From contig NC_087062.1 in assembly GCF_963678635.1 (NCBI RefSeq), forward strand, positions 46,649,758 to 46,709,757: a stretch of DNA of 60,000 nucleotides, given 5' to 3'. A model generated the notes under the pieces. The model worked only from the letters and a program-made list of their open reading frames with translations, was not told the origin of the DNA and made no database searches. This document shows, piece by piece, positions 10,756 to 21,501 of the stretch (its first letter is position 1; each line of letters opens with the position of its first letter). The position numbers were made by a program, and so were the translations under genes. Origin of the DNA: Symsagittifera roscoffensis (taxonomy: Eukaryota > Xenacoelomorpha > Acoela > Convolutidae).

Positions 10756-11160
10756 TCCAATGCAAAGTGTTTTAAATATAGATTTCTTTCTAAATATTGA
10801 ATGAAGAATAATGAAGAATACTTGCCAGTTGCTGTGCAAGTAACAGAGAGTGTTCAGACCACATTCTGTAAAAATTATATATATCATATATATAGTTTTT
10901 CAAATTAGCGTCTTTTTATGCATGGAAAGATATGTGATGAGAGAACTATATGATAATGTGTAGATTTAGTGATTCAGCCATAATCGAAAACAATTGTTTT
11001 TAAAAATGAAAAAAAAAAACAAACAACGAAAAAAATCAGAAAAATTTTTCTGTAACTTTTTCTAATGTTTTTGCAGATTAATATTTTGCCATTGATCACT
11101 AAATGAAGCTTCCAATAAAATTTTTTCTAGATAATTGCTAAGTTTTTCACTTCTATGTAA
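10756..11160 (+). repeat. Source segment of the 0.4-kb duplication
   Basis: This non-coding stretch, from TCCAATGCAAAGTGTTTTAA to CACTTCTATGTAAA, recurs almost unchanged at 14132-14534 inside the gypsy insertion. Differences are about one or two substitutions and a 2-base change in an A run. Its place in unique flanking DNA marks it as the original. Confidence 0.8.
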
Positions 11161-11672
11161 AAAAATTACTCACTCGAGACGAAATTAGGCTAAAAACCAA
11201 AATTTTTTAGTTTTTTCTACACAAATTTTTTTTAAAATGTCCATTCAAATGGCTTTATTATGATATGTCACTCGATTCATTCCAAAGACTTTTTGTATGG
11301 TACCTAGTTTTGCGTGAAAAACACAAAAAGCTAAAACACCAGTTCCAGTGGTCGGAACAATAACCGCCTCATAACGATTGCTAGACTACACGTAATACAG
11401 ACAAGTACTTGTCACATCAACATCTAACCTCAAACAGCTAAAGTTTGTCAACATCTAACCACAAACAGCTAGAGATTATGATTAAGCATTATTTCTTGGT
11501 TCCTATGCTCAGGCTCATTTCATCCGAGTTATATATGTTGTTTTGGTTCTAGGATTATCTCAGGGACTGCCGACACTCAACAGATGTAAGGCTGTCTTCT
11601 AAACCGCAATACGTTGTATTCTTCATCATATAATCATAGGAATATCATCAAAGTATTGTGAATGTGTTTCAG
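11161..11672. other. AT-rich non-coding stretch
   Basis: No gene seen. A short direct repeat (ACATCTAACC followed by CAAACAGCTA, near 11420-11470) is present twice. Confidence 0.4.
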
Positions 11673-11750
11673 ATTTTCATCACAGAACTGCTGGAAAAAA
11701 TGCGCCATCTTCAAGCCACAGAAGTGGAGAAACATTCTAGAAGTTTCTAG
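11673..11750 (+). CDS. Candidate last exon, helical peptide
   Basis: The acceptor TGTGTTTCAG is followed by 25 codons and TAG. They encode IFITELLEKMRHLQATEV then EKHSRSF, which looks like an amphipathic helix. A second frame continues open to the TAG at 11868 (SLPIPDMSLRRNNLSVD...), so a frameshift or different end is possible. A poly(A) signal follows at 11955. The family is unknown. Confidence 0.35.
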   Translation: MFITELLEKMRHLQATEVEKHSRSF

Positions 11751-11954
11751 GCATCTAAGCTTACCCATCCCAGACATGTCACTTCGTCGTAATAATTTGA
11801 GCGTGGATATTAAATCAATGTACTTGAACGCTACAACTGGTGCTAGTGCAAGGAAAACTGAAGTGTAGCAACAAACTGAAAATGTATGAAAATAAGAACA
11901 AGACTGCTCGTATCAGGGCGAAGCCCTGAATGTTCCGACTGCCTTTAAATGTTT

Positions 11955-11960
11955 AATAAA
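11955..11960 (+). promoter_or_regulatory. Poly(A) signal AATAAA
   Basis: AATAAA lies about 90-200 bases after the candidate stop codons at 11750 and 11868, where a 3' processing signal would be expected. In AT-rich DNA this motif is common, so it is only supporting evidence. Confidence 0.3.
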
Positions 11961-12516
11961 ATGTCATAAAAATGAAAAAAAAATTCTTAAGTTTGAAATT
12001 TTTTATGAAAATTATCCCCCCACTCGCCATATAAAGTACAAAAGGATAGATTTCGCTCCTTGTAACAAATCAATTATGGCAAATAAGCTTCTTCCAACTA
12101 ATTTGGAACAATTTCTAAGACGGATTAAATCTCCGCTTACGCGTTAATAGCGCGAATTATATCGCGCGTTAATTGTCCCAAATTGGTCAAAATGGCCAAA
12201 ATGGCAATCTTTAAACCCTCATAACTTCATGAAAAATGATCACAGGTAAAATATCTTTTCAAATATAAGCTCAGGACAACAATAGCTTTCGAATGATATA
12301 AAAAAATTCCGTCAAAAATGGCTAGTTAAAAAGTCGAAATTTGTCTGAAGAAAAAAAAAACCCACCCCGAGCACAAATATTCCGTTACTTTCGTATCGAA
12401 AGTCGGAACAAAAACTTATTAATACTGCCAATTTCAGAATTGATTCGAACATTCTATAATTCAAAAACAAAGTTCTGTCAGTGCTTTTTACAAGTTATAC
12501 GATATACGACAAATTC
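11961..12516. other. Non-coding flank of the gypsy insertion
   Basis: No gene recognised. Small CG-rich palindromic clusters occur near 12138-12170 (GCGCGAATTATATCGCGCG). Confidence 0.4.
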
Positions 12517-12520
12517 AATG
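12517..12520. repeat. Left target-site duplication AATG
   Basis: AATG directly precedes the LTR start and recurs directly after the last LTR base at 21498-21501. A 4-bp duplication is usual for gypsy integrases. Confidence 0.7.
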
Positions 12521-12736
12521 TGTTGTATAGTGTAATTGAGTTCATTTCGGAAGCTGTCAATCAAATGTTCACTCTTGGTGCTAGACTAATTGATTAGCAG
12601 GTGTTTGTCCTTGGAACAGTCTGTCACCCTTGGATACTGTTTCTAACCACTCTCTATGCTAACTTTGTAAGATTAAGTTGACTATCTCTTCTATCGGAAT
12701 TAACAATTGCACGACGATCGTTTTACCTTCTCGACA
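12521..12736 (+). repeat. Gypsy 5' LTR (216 bp)
   Basis: It begins TGTTGTATAGTG and ends TTCTCGACA (TG...CA). It differs from the LTR at 20873-21088 at one visible position (TTTTACCTTC against TTTTATCTTC). The primer-binding-like TGGCGCAGT follows with no gap, and the gag ATG is created by the last LTR base plus TG. Confidence 0.9.
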
Positions 12737-14134
12737 TGGCGCAGTGAGCAGGATCAGGTGGGGGAAAGAATCCACTGGGCATCACGGGATTTTGGCCAGC
12801 AAAATGCACGGAACCGCCAATGATGTGGGAATTCTGGATTAACAGATTCCAATGGGGAATGGTCGCCAAGCACTCACTAAACCCGATGAACTTTTACTTC
12901 GCCGCGACACTCACAGAGGCCCAAATTACTGATTTGCCCGCGGAAGTAGACGGAAAAAATCGGCGGGAATCAGAACAGATGTTGATTTCGAACCTGTATT
13001 TGTGTCTGGGGGAAAAGGGGCAGGATGAACTGCACAAAAGACGACCACACCTGGACCTCCAGACGATTCGTTACCCACGGATGATAGACGCGCTGGAAAC
13101 GGAATTTAAGAAAGAAAGAAATGAAACATATGAAACATACCAACTCCTTTCTCGTAAACAATTTATCAATGAAAGTTTGGAGCAATTCCACTCCGTACTC
13201 AGCGGATTGGCAGCGCGGTGCAATTTTGGAACATTAGAGGAGCGAATACTAAGAGACGTATTCATTGTTAACATGAATAATCGGGATGCACAAAAGGAAC
13301 TATGCAGGTCGACGAAAACACCTGAGGAAGTGTACCGGATAGCTCTCTCGTACGAGAGGGGTAACAAGTATGCATCATCATATGTTGCCACGAGACCAGT
13401 GGGGGCCCCAGGATCATCATCAGGAGGCAGAGGAATCCAAATAAAATCGGAACCAGTCGGAATAATCCGTGGAGGTTATCGGAACAATCGTGCAAGGGGC
13501 CGGGGCTCTTACCAAGGGCGAGGATCGTATCGAGGCAGAAATCTCCCCAATAACAATAAATGTTATAACTGCGATCAACAAAATTTCACCAGGGAACACT
13601 TGGACAGATGCCCAGCAAAGGGGGTTACATGCAATTTTTGCCACAAAATTGGCCATTTCGAACGAACCTGCAGGGCAAAACGTGGAAACCAGCGGGGACA
13701 GGGAGCCGTAGGAATGATACGGGAGAATGGCGATGATCATCACCTAGAAAATTCGGCGGACGAAGAAGCATCACAACATGCAAGTTCCATTGGATGGGTT
13801 AATAAGAATCCAGTGGTGCACTCGTGGGACTCAAGCAGTTCCGACGGGGACTATATGGTCATGGCCATAAAACGAAAAAAAGTAACAGAAATGAAAGTTG
13901 CTGGGGCACAATTGCCGATCAAAGTCAATGGGAAACCCACTCGAGTGTGGATCGATAGCGGGTCCCCAATTTCAATTTTCACCATCGGGGAATTACGAAA
14001 AACTTTGGGAACATCAGGAGTAAAACTGGACAATCTTACGGAGGAGGACAATGCTTTTCGGGATTATGGGAACAATCCAATACAGATGATTGGAACAATG
14101 GCAGTAACAATACAATCAAACGGCTGGAAGATCC
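12736..14134 (+). pseudogene. Truncated gag-protease copy of the gypsy element
   Basis: It is a nearly identical copy of the main gag at 15.1 kb. The start ATG is at 12736, but codon 4 is TGA. From 12820 the frame is open through the capsid, the RG-rich segment, two zinc knuckles (CYNCDQQNFTREHLDRC and CNFCHKIGHFERTC) and the protease motif WIDSGSP. At about 14134 it breaks off into a copy of upstream host DNA, so RT, RNase H and integrase are absent. It could at most make a Gag-like protein from an internal ATG. Confidence 0.9.
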
Positions 14135-14534
14135 AATGCAAAGTGTTTTAAATATAGATTTCTTTCTAAATATTGAATGAAGAATAATGAAGAATACTTG
14201 CCAGTTGCTGTGCAAGTAACAGAGAGTGTTCAGACCACCTTCTGTAAAAATTATATATATCATATATATAGTTTTTCAAATTAGCGTCTTTTTATGCATG
14301 GAAAGATATGTGATGAGAGAACTATATGATAATGTGTAGATTTAGTGATTCAGCCATAATCGAAAACAATTGTTTTTAAAAATGAAAAAAAAACAAACAA
14401 CGAAAAAAATCAGAAAAATTTTTCTGTAACTTTTTCTAATGTTTTTGCAGATTAATATTTTGCCATTGATCACTAAATGAAGCTTCCAATAAAATTTTTT
14501 CTAGATAATTGCTAAGTTTTTCACTTCTATATAA
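14132..14534 (+). repeat. Templated copy of 10756-11160 inside the element
   Basis: This stretch is host sequence, not gypsy sequence. Its left junction shares ATCC and TGCAA with gag. Its right junction runs TATATAAAGCTGTCAATC into the LTR at LTR position about 31. Near-identity to the source 3.4 kb upstream implies a recent event, such as templated repair of a break inside the element. Confidence 0.8.
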
Positions 14535-15128
14535 AGCTGTCAATCAAATGTTCACTCTTGGTGCTAGACTAATTGATTAGCAGGTGTTTGTCCTTGGAAC
14601 AGTCTGTCACCCTTGGATACTGTTTCTAACCACTCTCTATGCTAACTTTGTAAGATTAAGTTGACTATCTCTTCTATCGGAATTAACAATTGCACGACGA
14701 TCGTTTTATCTTCTCGACATGGCGCAGTCAGCAGGATCAGGTGGGGGAAAGAATCCACTGGGCATCACGGGATTTTCGCCAGCAAAATGCACGGAACCGC
14801 CAATGATGTGGGAATTCTGGATTAACAGATTCCAATGGGGAATGGTCGCCAAGGACTCACTAAACCCGATGAACTTTTACTTCGCCGCGACACTCACAGA
14901 GGCCCAAATTACTGATTTGCCCGCGGAAGTAGACGAAAAAAATCGGCGGGAATCAAATGTTCACTCTTGGTGCTAGACTAATTGATTAGCAGGTGTTTGT
15001 CCTTGGAACAGTCTGTCACCCTTGGATACTGTTTTTAACCACTCTCTATGCTAACTTTGTAAGATTAAGTTGACTATCTCTTCTATCGGAATTAACAATT
15101 GCACGACGATCGTTTTATATTCTCGACA
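14535..15128 (+). repeat. Compound gypsy terminus, left copy
   Basis: Three blocks follow one another: a 5'-truncated LTR (14535-14719), the first 231 bases of the internal region with MAQSAGSGGGKNPLGITGF (14720-14950), and an LTR missing its first 38 bases (14951-15128). The same order occurs at 20873-21497. The junction gag-AATCA-LTR uses a shared AATCA. The gag piece ends in frame at RRES-NVHSWC-stop, an 85-codon reading frame (14719-14976) that is a by-product of the fusion. Confidence 0.85.
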
Positions 15129-17170
15129 TGGCGCAGTCAGCAGGATCAGGTGGGGGAAAGAATCCACTGGGCATCACGGGATTTTAGCCAGCAAAATGCA
15201 CGGAACCGCCAATGATGTGGGAATTCTGGATTAACAGATTCCAATGGGGAATGGTCGCCAAGCACTCACTAAACCCGATGAACTTTTACTTCGCCGCGAC
15301 ACTCACAGAGGCCCAAATTACTGATTTGCCCGCGGAAGTAGACGGAAAAAATCGGCGGGAATCAGAACAGGTGTTGATTTCGAACCTGTATTTGTGTCTG
15401 GGGGAAAAGGGGCAGGATGAACTGCACAAAAGACGACCACACCTGGACCTCCAGACGATTCGTTACCCACGGATGATAGACGCGCTGGAAACGGAATTTA
15501 AGAAAGAAAGAAATGAAACATATGAAACATACCAACTCCTTTCTCGTAAGCAATTTATCAATGAAAGTTTGGAGCAATTCCACTCCGTACTCAGCGGATT
15601 GGCAGCGCGGTGCAATTTTGGAACATTAGAGGACCGAATACTAAGAGACGTATTCATTGTTAACATGAATAATCGGGATGCACAAAAGGAACTATGCAGG
15701 TCGACGAAAACACCTGAGGAAGTGTACCGGATAGCTCTCTCGTACGAGAGGGGTAACAAGTATGCATCATCATATGTTGCCACGAGACCAGTGGGGGCCC
15801 CAGGATCATCATCAGGAGGCAGAGGAATCCAAATAAAATTGGAACCAGTCGGAATAATCCGTGGAGGTTATCGGAACAATCGTGCAAGGGGCCGGGGCTC
15901 TTACCAAGGGCGAGGATCGTATCGAGGCAGAAATCTCCCCAATAACAATAAATGTTATAACTGCGATCAACAAAATTTCACCAGGGAACACTTGGACAGA
16001 TGCCCAGCAAAGGGGGTTACATGCAATTTTTGCCACAAAATTGGCCATTTCGAACGAACCTGCAGGGCAAAACGTGGAAACCAGCGGGGACAGGGAGCCG
16101 TAGGAATGATACGGGAGAATGGCGATGATCATCACCTAGAAAATTCGGCGGACGAAGAAGCATCACAACATGCAAGTTCCATTGGATGGGTTAATAAGAA
16201 TCCAGTGGTGCACTCGTGGGACTCAAGCAGTTCCGACGGGGACTATATGGTCATGGCCATAAAACGAAAAAAAGTAACAGAAATGAAAGTTGCTGGGGCA
16301 CAATTGCCGATCAAAGTCAATGGGAAACCCACTCGAGTGTGGATCGATAGCGGGTCCCCAATTTCAATTTTCACCATCGGGGAATTACGAAAAACTTTGG
16401 GAACATCAGGAGTAAAACTGGACAATCTTACGGAGGAGGACAATGCTTTTCGGGATTATGGGAACAATCCAATACAGATGATTGGAACAATGGCAGTAAC
16501 AATACAATCAAACGGCCGGAAGATCCATGCAAGGATCAAAGTAATCGGAGGGAACCGACCATCAATAATTGGAAGAGATCTGATGCCCCAACTAGGACTC
16601 CAGTTGGTGCAACAATCACCAGGGGACCACATAATGTCCATTGAAGAAGGCAGTCAGGACGCACTGGAACCGGAGGGGGAGTTGGATTCATGGCAAACAT
16701 ATTTCAGTAAGCAGTTTTCAAACTTTTTTAGCAGGGTAGGGAAAATAAGAAACTACAATGTACAAGCCGAATTTTTTGAAAACCTCACCCCAGTACAACA
16801 GAAGGGGCGTCGAGTCCCGATTTCGTTGCAAGAAAAAGTGGATGCCGAAATTGACAAATTATTGAAACAGGGTCATATCGAAAAATTATCCGAATGCTCG
16901 GACAAATATTTTGTGTCCCCAATAGTAATAACAGTAAAAAAGGATGGGTCCGTGAAACTGGCACTCGAGTCGAGGGAACTAAATAAACAAGTGCATAAGA
17001 ATAAATACCAAATGCCGAATATCGAGGAACTAATGGACACGGTTGGACAAACGATTAGCGAAAAAAAACAGGGAGACATATATTTCACAACAATGGATTT
17101 AACATACGCTTATGGCCAACTGCCACTAACGCTGAGACAAGCATACAATGCAATTTTTCTCTTATTGGAG
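15128..17170 (+). pseudogene. Gypsy Gag-protease-RT polyprotein, main copy, 5' part
   Basis: The start ATG is at 15128, but codon 20 is TAG where the sibling copies have TCG or TGG. The long open frame therefore runs from ATG 15212. Counting from there: capsid about 1-190, RG-rich basic stretch 200-240, zinc knuckles 248-284 (the second a canonical CX2CX4HX4C), aspartyl protease with DSG at 379-381, and RT from about 535 (SPIVITVKKDGSVKLA; MDLTYAYGQLPL). Gag and Pol share one frame. A one-base loss near 17128 then moves the RT into another frame, so this frame runs out of homology and stops at 17311. It belongs to the Ty3/gypsy group. Confidence 0.92.
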
Positions 17171-18970
17171 GCCGCTGGACGGGTACATACCGGTTCAAAA
17201 CCGGATTCTATGGTCTCACTACAATGCCCGCGGAATTCCAACGCGCAATGGATTGTATACTCGCCGAATACCCGCAAGCGCATGCGTTCATCGATGATGT
17301 TTTGGTCGTAACTAAGGGAACGGCGATAGACCACATAGCGACGGTAGAGAAAATTTTAAAGAAACTGGATCGTGAAAATATGTCCCTAAAATTGACAAAA
17401 TGTAAATTCGCCCAACGAGAATGCGATTGGCTAGGCCATAAAATAACCCCGACTGGAATTACTCCATTGGTGAGAAAAACAGAACCAATAGAGGCGCTAA
17501 CGCCGCCACGGACCTTGTCGCAATTAAAATCGTTTATGGGGTCAATTCATAGTTTGTACAAGTATCTGCCGGCATTGGCCGAATCATCGGCACCGCTGCG
17601 ACCCCTACTAAGCAAAAATAATGAATACATTTGGACACCTGAATGCCAGAACGCGTTCGAAAACCTTAAGAAACAAGTTTCTAACATTGTTGAATTACGG
17701 CACTTTGATATTCACAAAGACTTTCGTATAGTGTGCGATGCAAGCCATAACGGGCTCGGCGCGGTGTTGGAACAGTTAGGACCAGAAGGATGGCGCCCAA
17801 TCTCGTTTGCGTCGCGATATCTTAACGAAGCGGAAAAGAAATACTCAACAAACGAATTGGAAATGTTGGCAGTTGTGTGGGGGGCTGAATACTTTAGAAA
17901 TTACATACTGGGCCGAAGTTGTTTGATCGTTACCGATCATAAAGCCCTAATATCCCTTTTGAACGGTAATAACAAGAAAAATAAAACGATGTTTAGTCGT
18001 TTAACGCGCTGGTTAGATCGACTAATTCCTTTTGATTTTCAAATTGAGCATAAACCGGGGGCTAAAATTGGCTTGGCGGACTACTTATCACGTCATCCAA
18101 GTAGAGAAGCAACGCCAATTAGTACGTATGATAATATGTTTACGGTGGCAAAGATCAACCTAATTCGCACTGCGCTTGGCTTTAATACATCCAAGGGACC
18201 AAATACATCCAAGGGACCAATTTGTACAGCGGATAATAAGCATTCTTTAAATAGACTGGAAGTTTCGTCACAAAACGACTCGGTAGAGGGCGGAAAAACA
18301 TGTAAGCGGAAATCAACCAATCAGATTCAAACACGTGGTTTAAGCCGACGGCTACGCGAAATACGCACTGGATTAGTTGGGGCTATTATTCAATCAGAAC
18401 ACAGTTGTTCAAAATTATCTAAATCCAACTCTCAAAATCCAAAGTTACTTAAACCCAGCCCTCAAATTTCAAAATCAAATATCACTATGGACCGCAGCAT
18501 GCGCAAATGGCAGAAATTCCTTAAACAACATCCAAGTCTGAATAGTAGTAGCGACGAAATCGAAGAATTGCCCCCAAATGTATCACTAGAAGCCATTACC
18601 AAAGAGACAAGATCAATACGCACAAATACAACTCTCTCGTTACCCTCGGAATTCAAAGGAGAAACAGTACCACCAGTGGACCCAAACCTTGTATGTATGT
18701 CAATTATACCGCGAAATTGTAAGATCGTTAACAAAGCTACTTCATTACCTGACCTGTTTAATTTAAAATTCATAGAATCAAATTATGTATCGGACCCCCA
18801 ACTGAGCGCTATTCGCGATCTCATTGTTACACAAGATCCTGAAATTCACGAAAAAGTTACTCAAATGAACCGTTATTATGCTCAATTCGTCAATGATTTC
18901 TCAGTAAAGGAAAACGTAGTTTGGATGGATGATAAATTAGTCATTCCAATTAACCTTCATCAGCAATTAA
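17130..18970 (+). pseudogene. Gypsy RT C-terminal part, RNase H and linker
   Basis: The second frame (ATG 17224, homology from about 17130) carries TGFYGL-type RT blocks, the catalytic AFIDDVLVV, the thumb (WLGHKITPTGI, FMGSIHSLYKYLP) and RNase H (FRIVCDASHNGLGAVLEQ, STNELEMLAVVWG, VTDHKALISLL) up to ADYLSRHPS near 18100. Both RT aspartates and the RNase H acidic residues are intact. A serine- and lysine-rich linker of about 290 residues follows with no domain I recognise. A frameshift at about 18966-18975 separates it from the integrase. The frame itself runs on to 19059 out of homology. Confidence 0.92.
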
Positions 18971-18974
18971 TAAC

Positions 18975-19595
18975 CGAATCCACGCGTACCACCACGGGAA
19001 ATCAAATATGTTCGATGCCGCAAAAGATGTCTGGTATCCCTACATCTACCGTTCAATAGCTTCAATTGCCGAAGGGTGCCCTGAATGTACTGCAGCTGGT
19101 AAGAACTTAAAGACGTTAATAAATAAAAATCAACTGGGATCTGTACCGGAACCAAAAGAACCAAATGAATCAGTCCAATTAGATTTTTGGGGCCCCATCA
19201 ATTACTTAAATGAATCCCCAAAATATGTACTAGTGGCGGTCGACCGGTTCTCTCGTTGGCCATCGGCAATGGTCTGTGGGAATAATCGATCAGACAAAAT
19301 ATTGAAATTCTTGAAGAGCTATATATCAAACCACGGGGTGCCACGGAAAATCCACATTGATCAGGGAACTAGCTTCATGTCAAACGCGATTAAAGCTTTT
19401 TGTAATGGGGAGGGCATTGAAATCATTAAATCACCAGTAAACGACCATCGAGCAACCGGGTGCGTCGAGCGTACCATTGGCAGTCTTAAGAACTCTATCC
19501 TTACCTTTGCTAACGAAAAGAATCCTGAACCCTTGGAGAAAATGGTCGAACTGGCCCTTGGTGCTCTCAGATTCTCAAAAAAACTCGACACTTAA
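18975..19595 (+). pseudogene. Gypsy integrase
   Basis: The third frame holds the zinc-binding H-x3-H (IHAYHHG, first His codon 18981) and CPEC. It then has the catalytic core: QLDFWGP (first Asp), HIDQGTSF (second Asp) and NDHRATGCVERT (Glu). The DDE triad and the HHCC finger are complete. A further frameshift in an A run near 19573-19580 splits off the C-terminal part. The first Met in this frame is 19008, already inside the finger, so this piece alone would not make a full integrase. Confidence 0.92.
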
Positions 19596-20574
19596 AATTT
19601 CGCCCTTTGAAGCTCATCATGGTAGAGAAGCAAACACAGTTTTACGGAATCTTACTAAAAAACCATCGCTGCAAAATCTGGATTTAGATGCCACCGATCC
19701 TAATGTGCAAGACATGCCCCATCCAGCTGATACAAACTGGAGTGTAAGATCAGACCTCGCCTACGATATCAAGAACAGGACCCATGCACGACGCCTTACA
19801 GTGGACCAATCCGCGAATCAAGACGACGAACCGTCGATACTTAGAAGTGCGAACCCCAAGGGACAACCGGGACCATCCGGATCGTTGTTTCAGCGAACTG
19901 GGAACAAAAACCTAAAAAGGTATAGACAGAGTCATTCTAAAATTAGATCTGAGAGTACACATACAATAACGTTAGATAATGGGGTTGTGCTTAGGAAATC
20001 GGGAGTAGCCACGAAGCCCATACCAAAGAAATCTAAAGTTGCAGCCAAAGCCGTATTACCGGTACCATCGAGCGAAGTGAAAAAGCGAACAATTCAAACA
20101 GCATTACCACCGCCGACTCCGCGCGAAGTAAAGGAACGATTAACACAGCGAATTGCGAAAAAGAAACGGGAAAGTACCGGGCGCCGATTCGAAGATACCG
20201 ACTCTGAATCGGAAGACAGCGAAGACTTACCGATTATCTCGGTAAAACGAGCCAAACAGCCACTAACTACCACCCCTGAAGCACATATAGAATGTTCAGC
20301 AGCAGCACTACCAGAGGCCGAGGTTGGAACTGACCAGGACACCATTCCGGCACAAGGCGGCGAGTTAAATAATCAAAATCCAAGGGAGCAAGGAATGTCC
20401 AATCCAGGGGACCAGTCGAAACCGATCACCGTCAGTAAGAAAAAGGGAGCCTCATCAAAGAGAGCAAAGCTGGTCTCATACAGCTGCCAGGGTGAGAGCC
20501 AGGACGAGACATCATCCACGACGTCTAGAAAAAGCGGGCGCAAAAGAACGGCGGTCACCAAGATGGGGGCGTAA
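19580..20574 (+). pseudogene. Gypsy integrase C-terminus and basic tail
   Basis: The fourth frame (homology from about 19580; upstream ATG 19477) opens with the conserved SPFEAHHGREANTVLRNL block that follows the integrase core. A low-complexity tail of roughly 290 residues follows, rich in K, S, P, T and E, with an acidic patch (DTDSESEDSEDL). The tail ends GRKRTAVTKMGA-stop. There is no chromodomain-like or envelope-like sequence that I can see. About 300 bases of AT-rich 3' untranslated sequence lead to the polypurine tract. Confidence 0.85.
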
Positions 20575-20862
20575 TGATTGACTTCATCAATCAAAACAAG
20601 GAAGGAAGCAAGTGATTTACAAAACACAGTAAGCTTTCTGAAAACTGTTCTAACCCAGGGAGAGGGTGAGTCATTAGTGACTTAAAACTCAATTGGTATC
20701 ACTGCTCAGTGATCTTTTAGTTGTTAAAAAGTTGTCATTATTAAAGTCTAAATTGTATCCAAACATGAAGCTAGTAATTCTTTTCAACCATCTATGATCA
20801 ATCATTTCAGTCATTAAAGTCAACCAGCGAAACCAATTCTACTCAACTAAAGTTTCATTATC

Positions 20863-20872
20863 GAAGGGGAAG
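20863..20872 (+). promoter_or_regulatory. Polypurine tract
   Basis: GAAGGGGAAG lies directly before the 3' LTR start at 20873, the expected place for plus-strand priming. Confidence 0.8.
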
Positions 20873-21497
20873 TGTTGTATAGTGTAATTGAGTTCATTTC
20901 GGAAGCTGTCAATCAAATGTTCACTCTTGGTGCTAGACTAATTGATTAGCAGGTGTTTGTCCTTGGAACAGTCTGTCACCCTTGGATACTGTTTCTAACC
21001 ACTCTCTATGCTAACTTTGTAAGATTAAGTTGACTATCTCTTCTATCGGAATTAACAATTGCACGACGATCGTTTTATCTTCTCGACATGGCGCAGTCAG
21101 CAGGATCAGGTGGGGGAAAGAATCCACTGGGCATCACGGGATTTTCGCCAGCAAAATGCACGGAACCGCCAATGATGTGGGAATTCTGGATTAACAGATT
21201 CCAATGGGGAATGGTCGCCAAGGACTCACTAAACCCGATGAACTTTTACTTCGCCGCGACACTCACAGAGGCCCAAATTACTGATTTGCCCGCGGAAGTA
21301 GACGAAAAAAATCGGCGGGAATCAAATGTTCACTCTTGGTGCTAGACTAATTGATTAGCAGGTGTTTGTCCTTGGAACAGTCTGTCACCCTTGGATACTG
21401 TTTCTAACCACTCTCTATGCTAACTTTGTAAGATTAAGTTGACTATCTCTTCTATCGGAATTAACAATTGCACGACGATCGTTTTACCTTCTCGACA
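20873..21497 (+). repeat. Compound gypsy terminus, right copy (LTR-leader-LTR)
   Basis: A full 216-bp LTR (20873-21088) is followed by 231 bases of leader and gag start (21089-21319) and an LTR lacking its first 38 bases (21320-21497). The order and internal AATCA junction match 14535-15128, including the diagnostic KDSLNPM and DEKNRRES variants that the main gag lacks. The total is 625 bp. AATG follows at 21498-21501, matching the left flank. Confidence 0.88.
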
Positions 21498-21501
21498 AAT
21501 G

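Noticed and set aside
14719-14976. Small 85-codon Gag-derived gene (also at 21088-21345)
   Set aside because: It is created by the gag-LTR junction and ends six codons into LTR sequence; treated as a by-product.
15362-16641. Several minus-strand frames of 60-107 codons antisense to gag
   Set aside because: They mirror the gag codons, recur identically opposite the first gag copy, and have no motifs.
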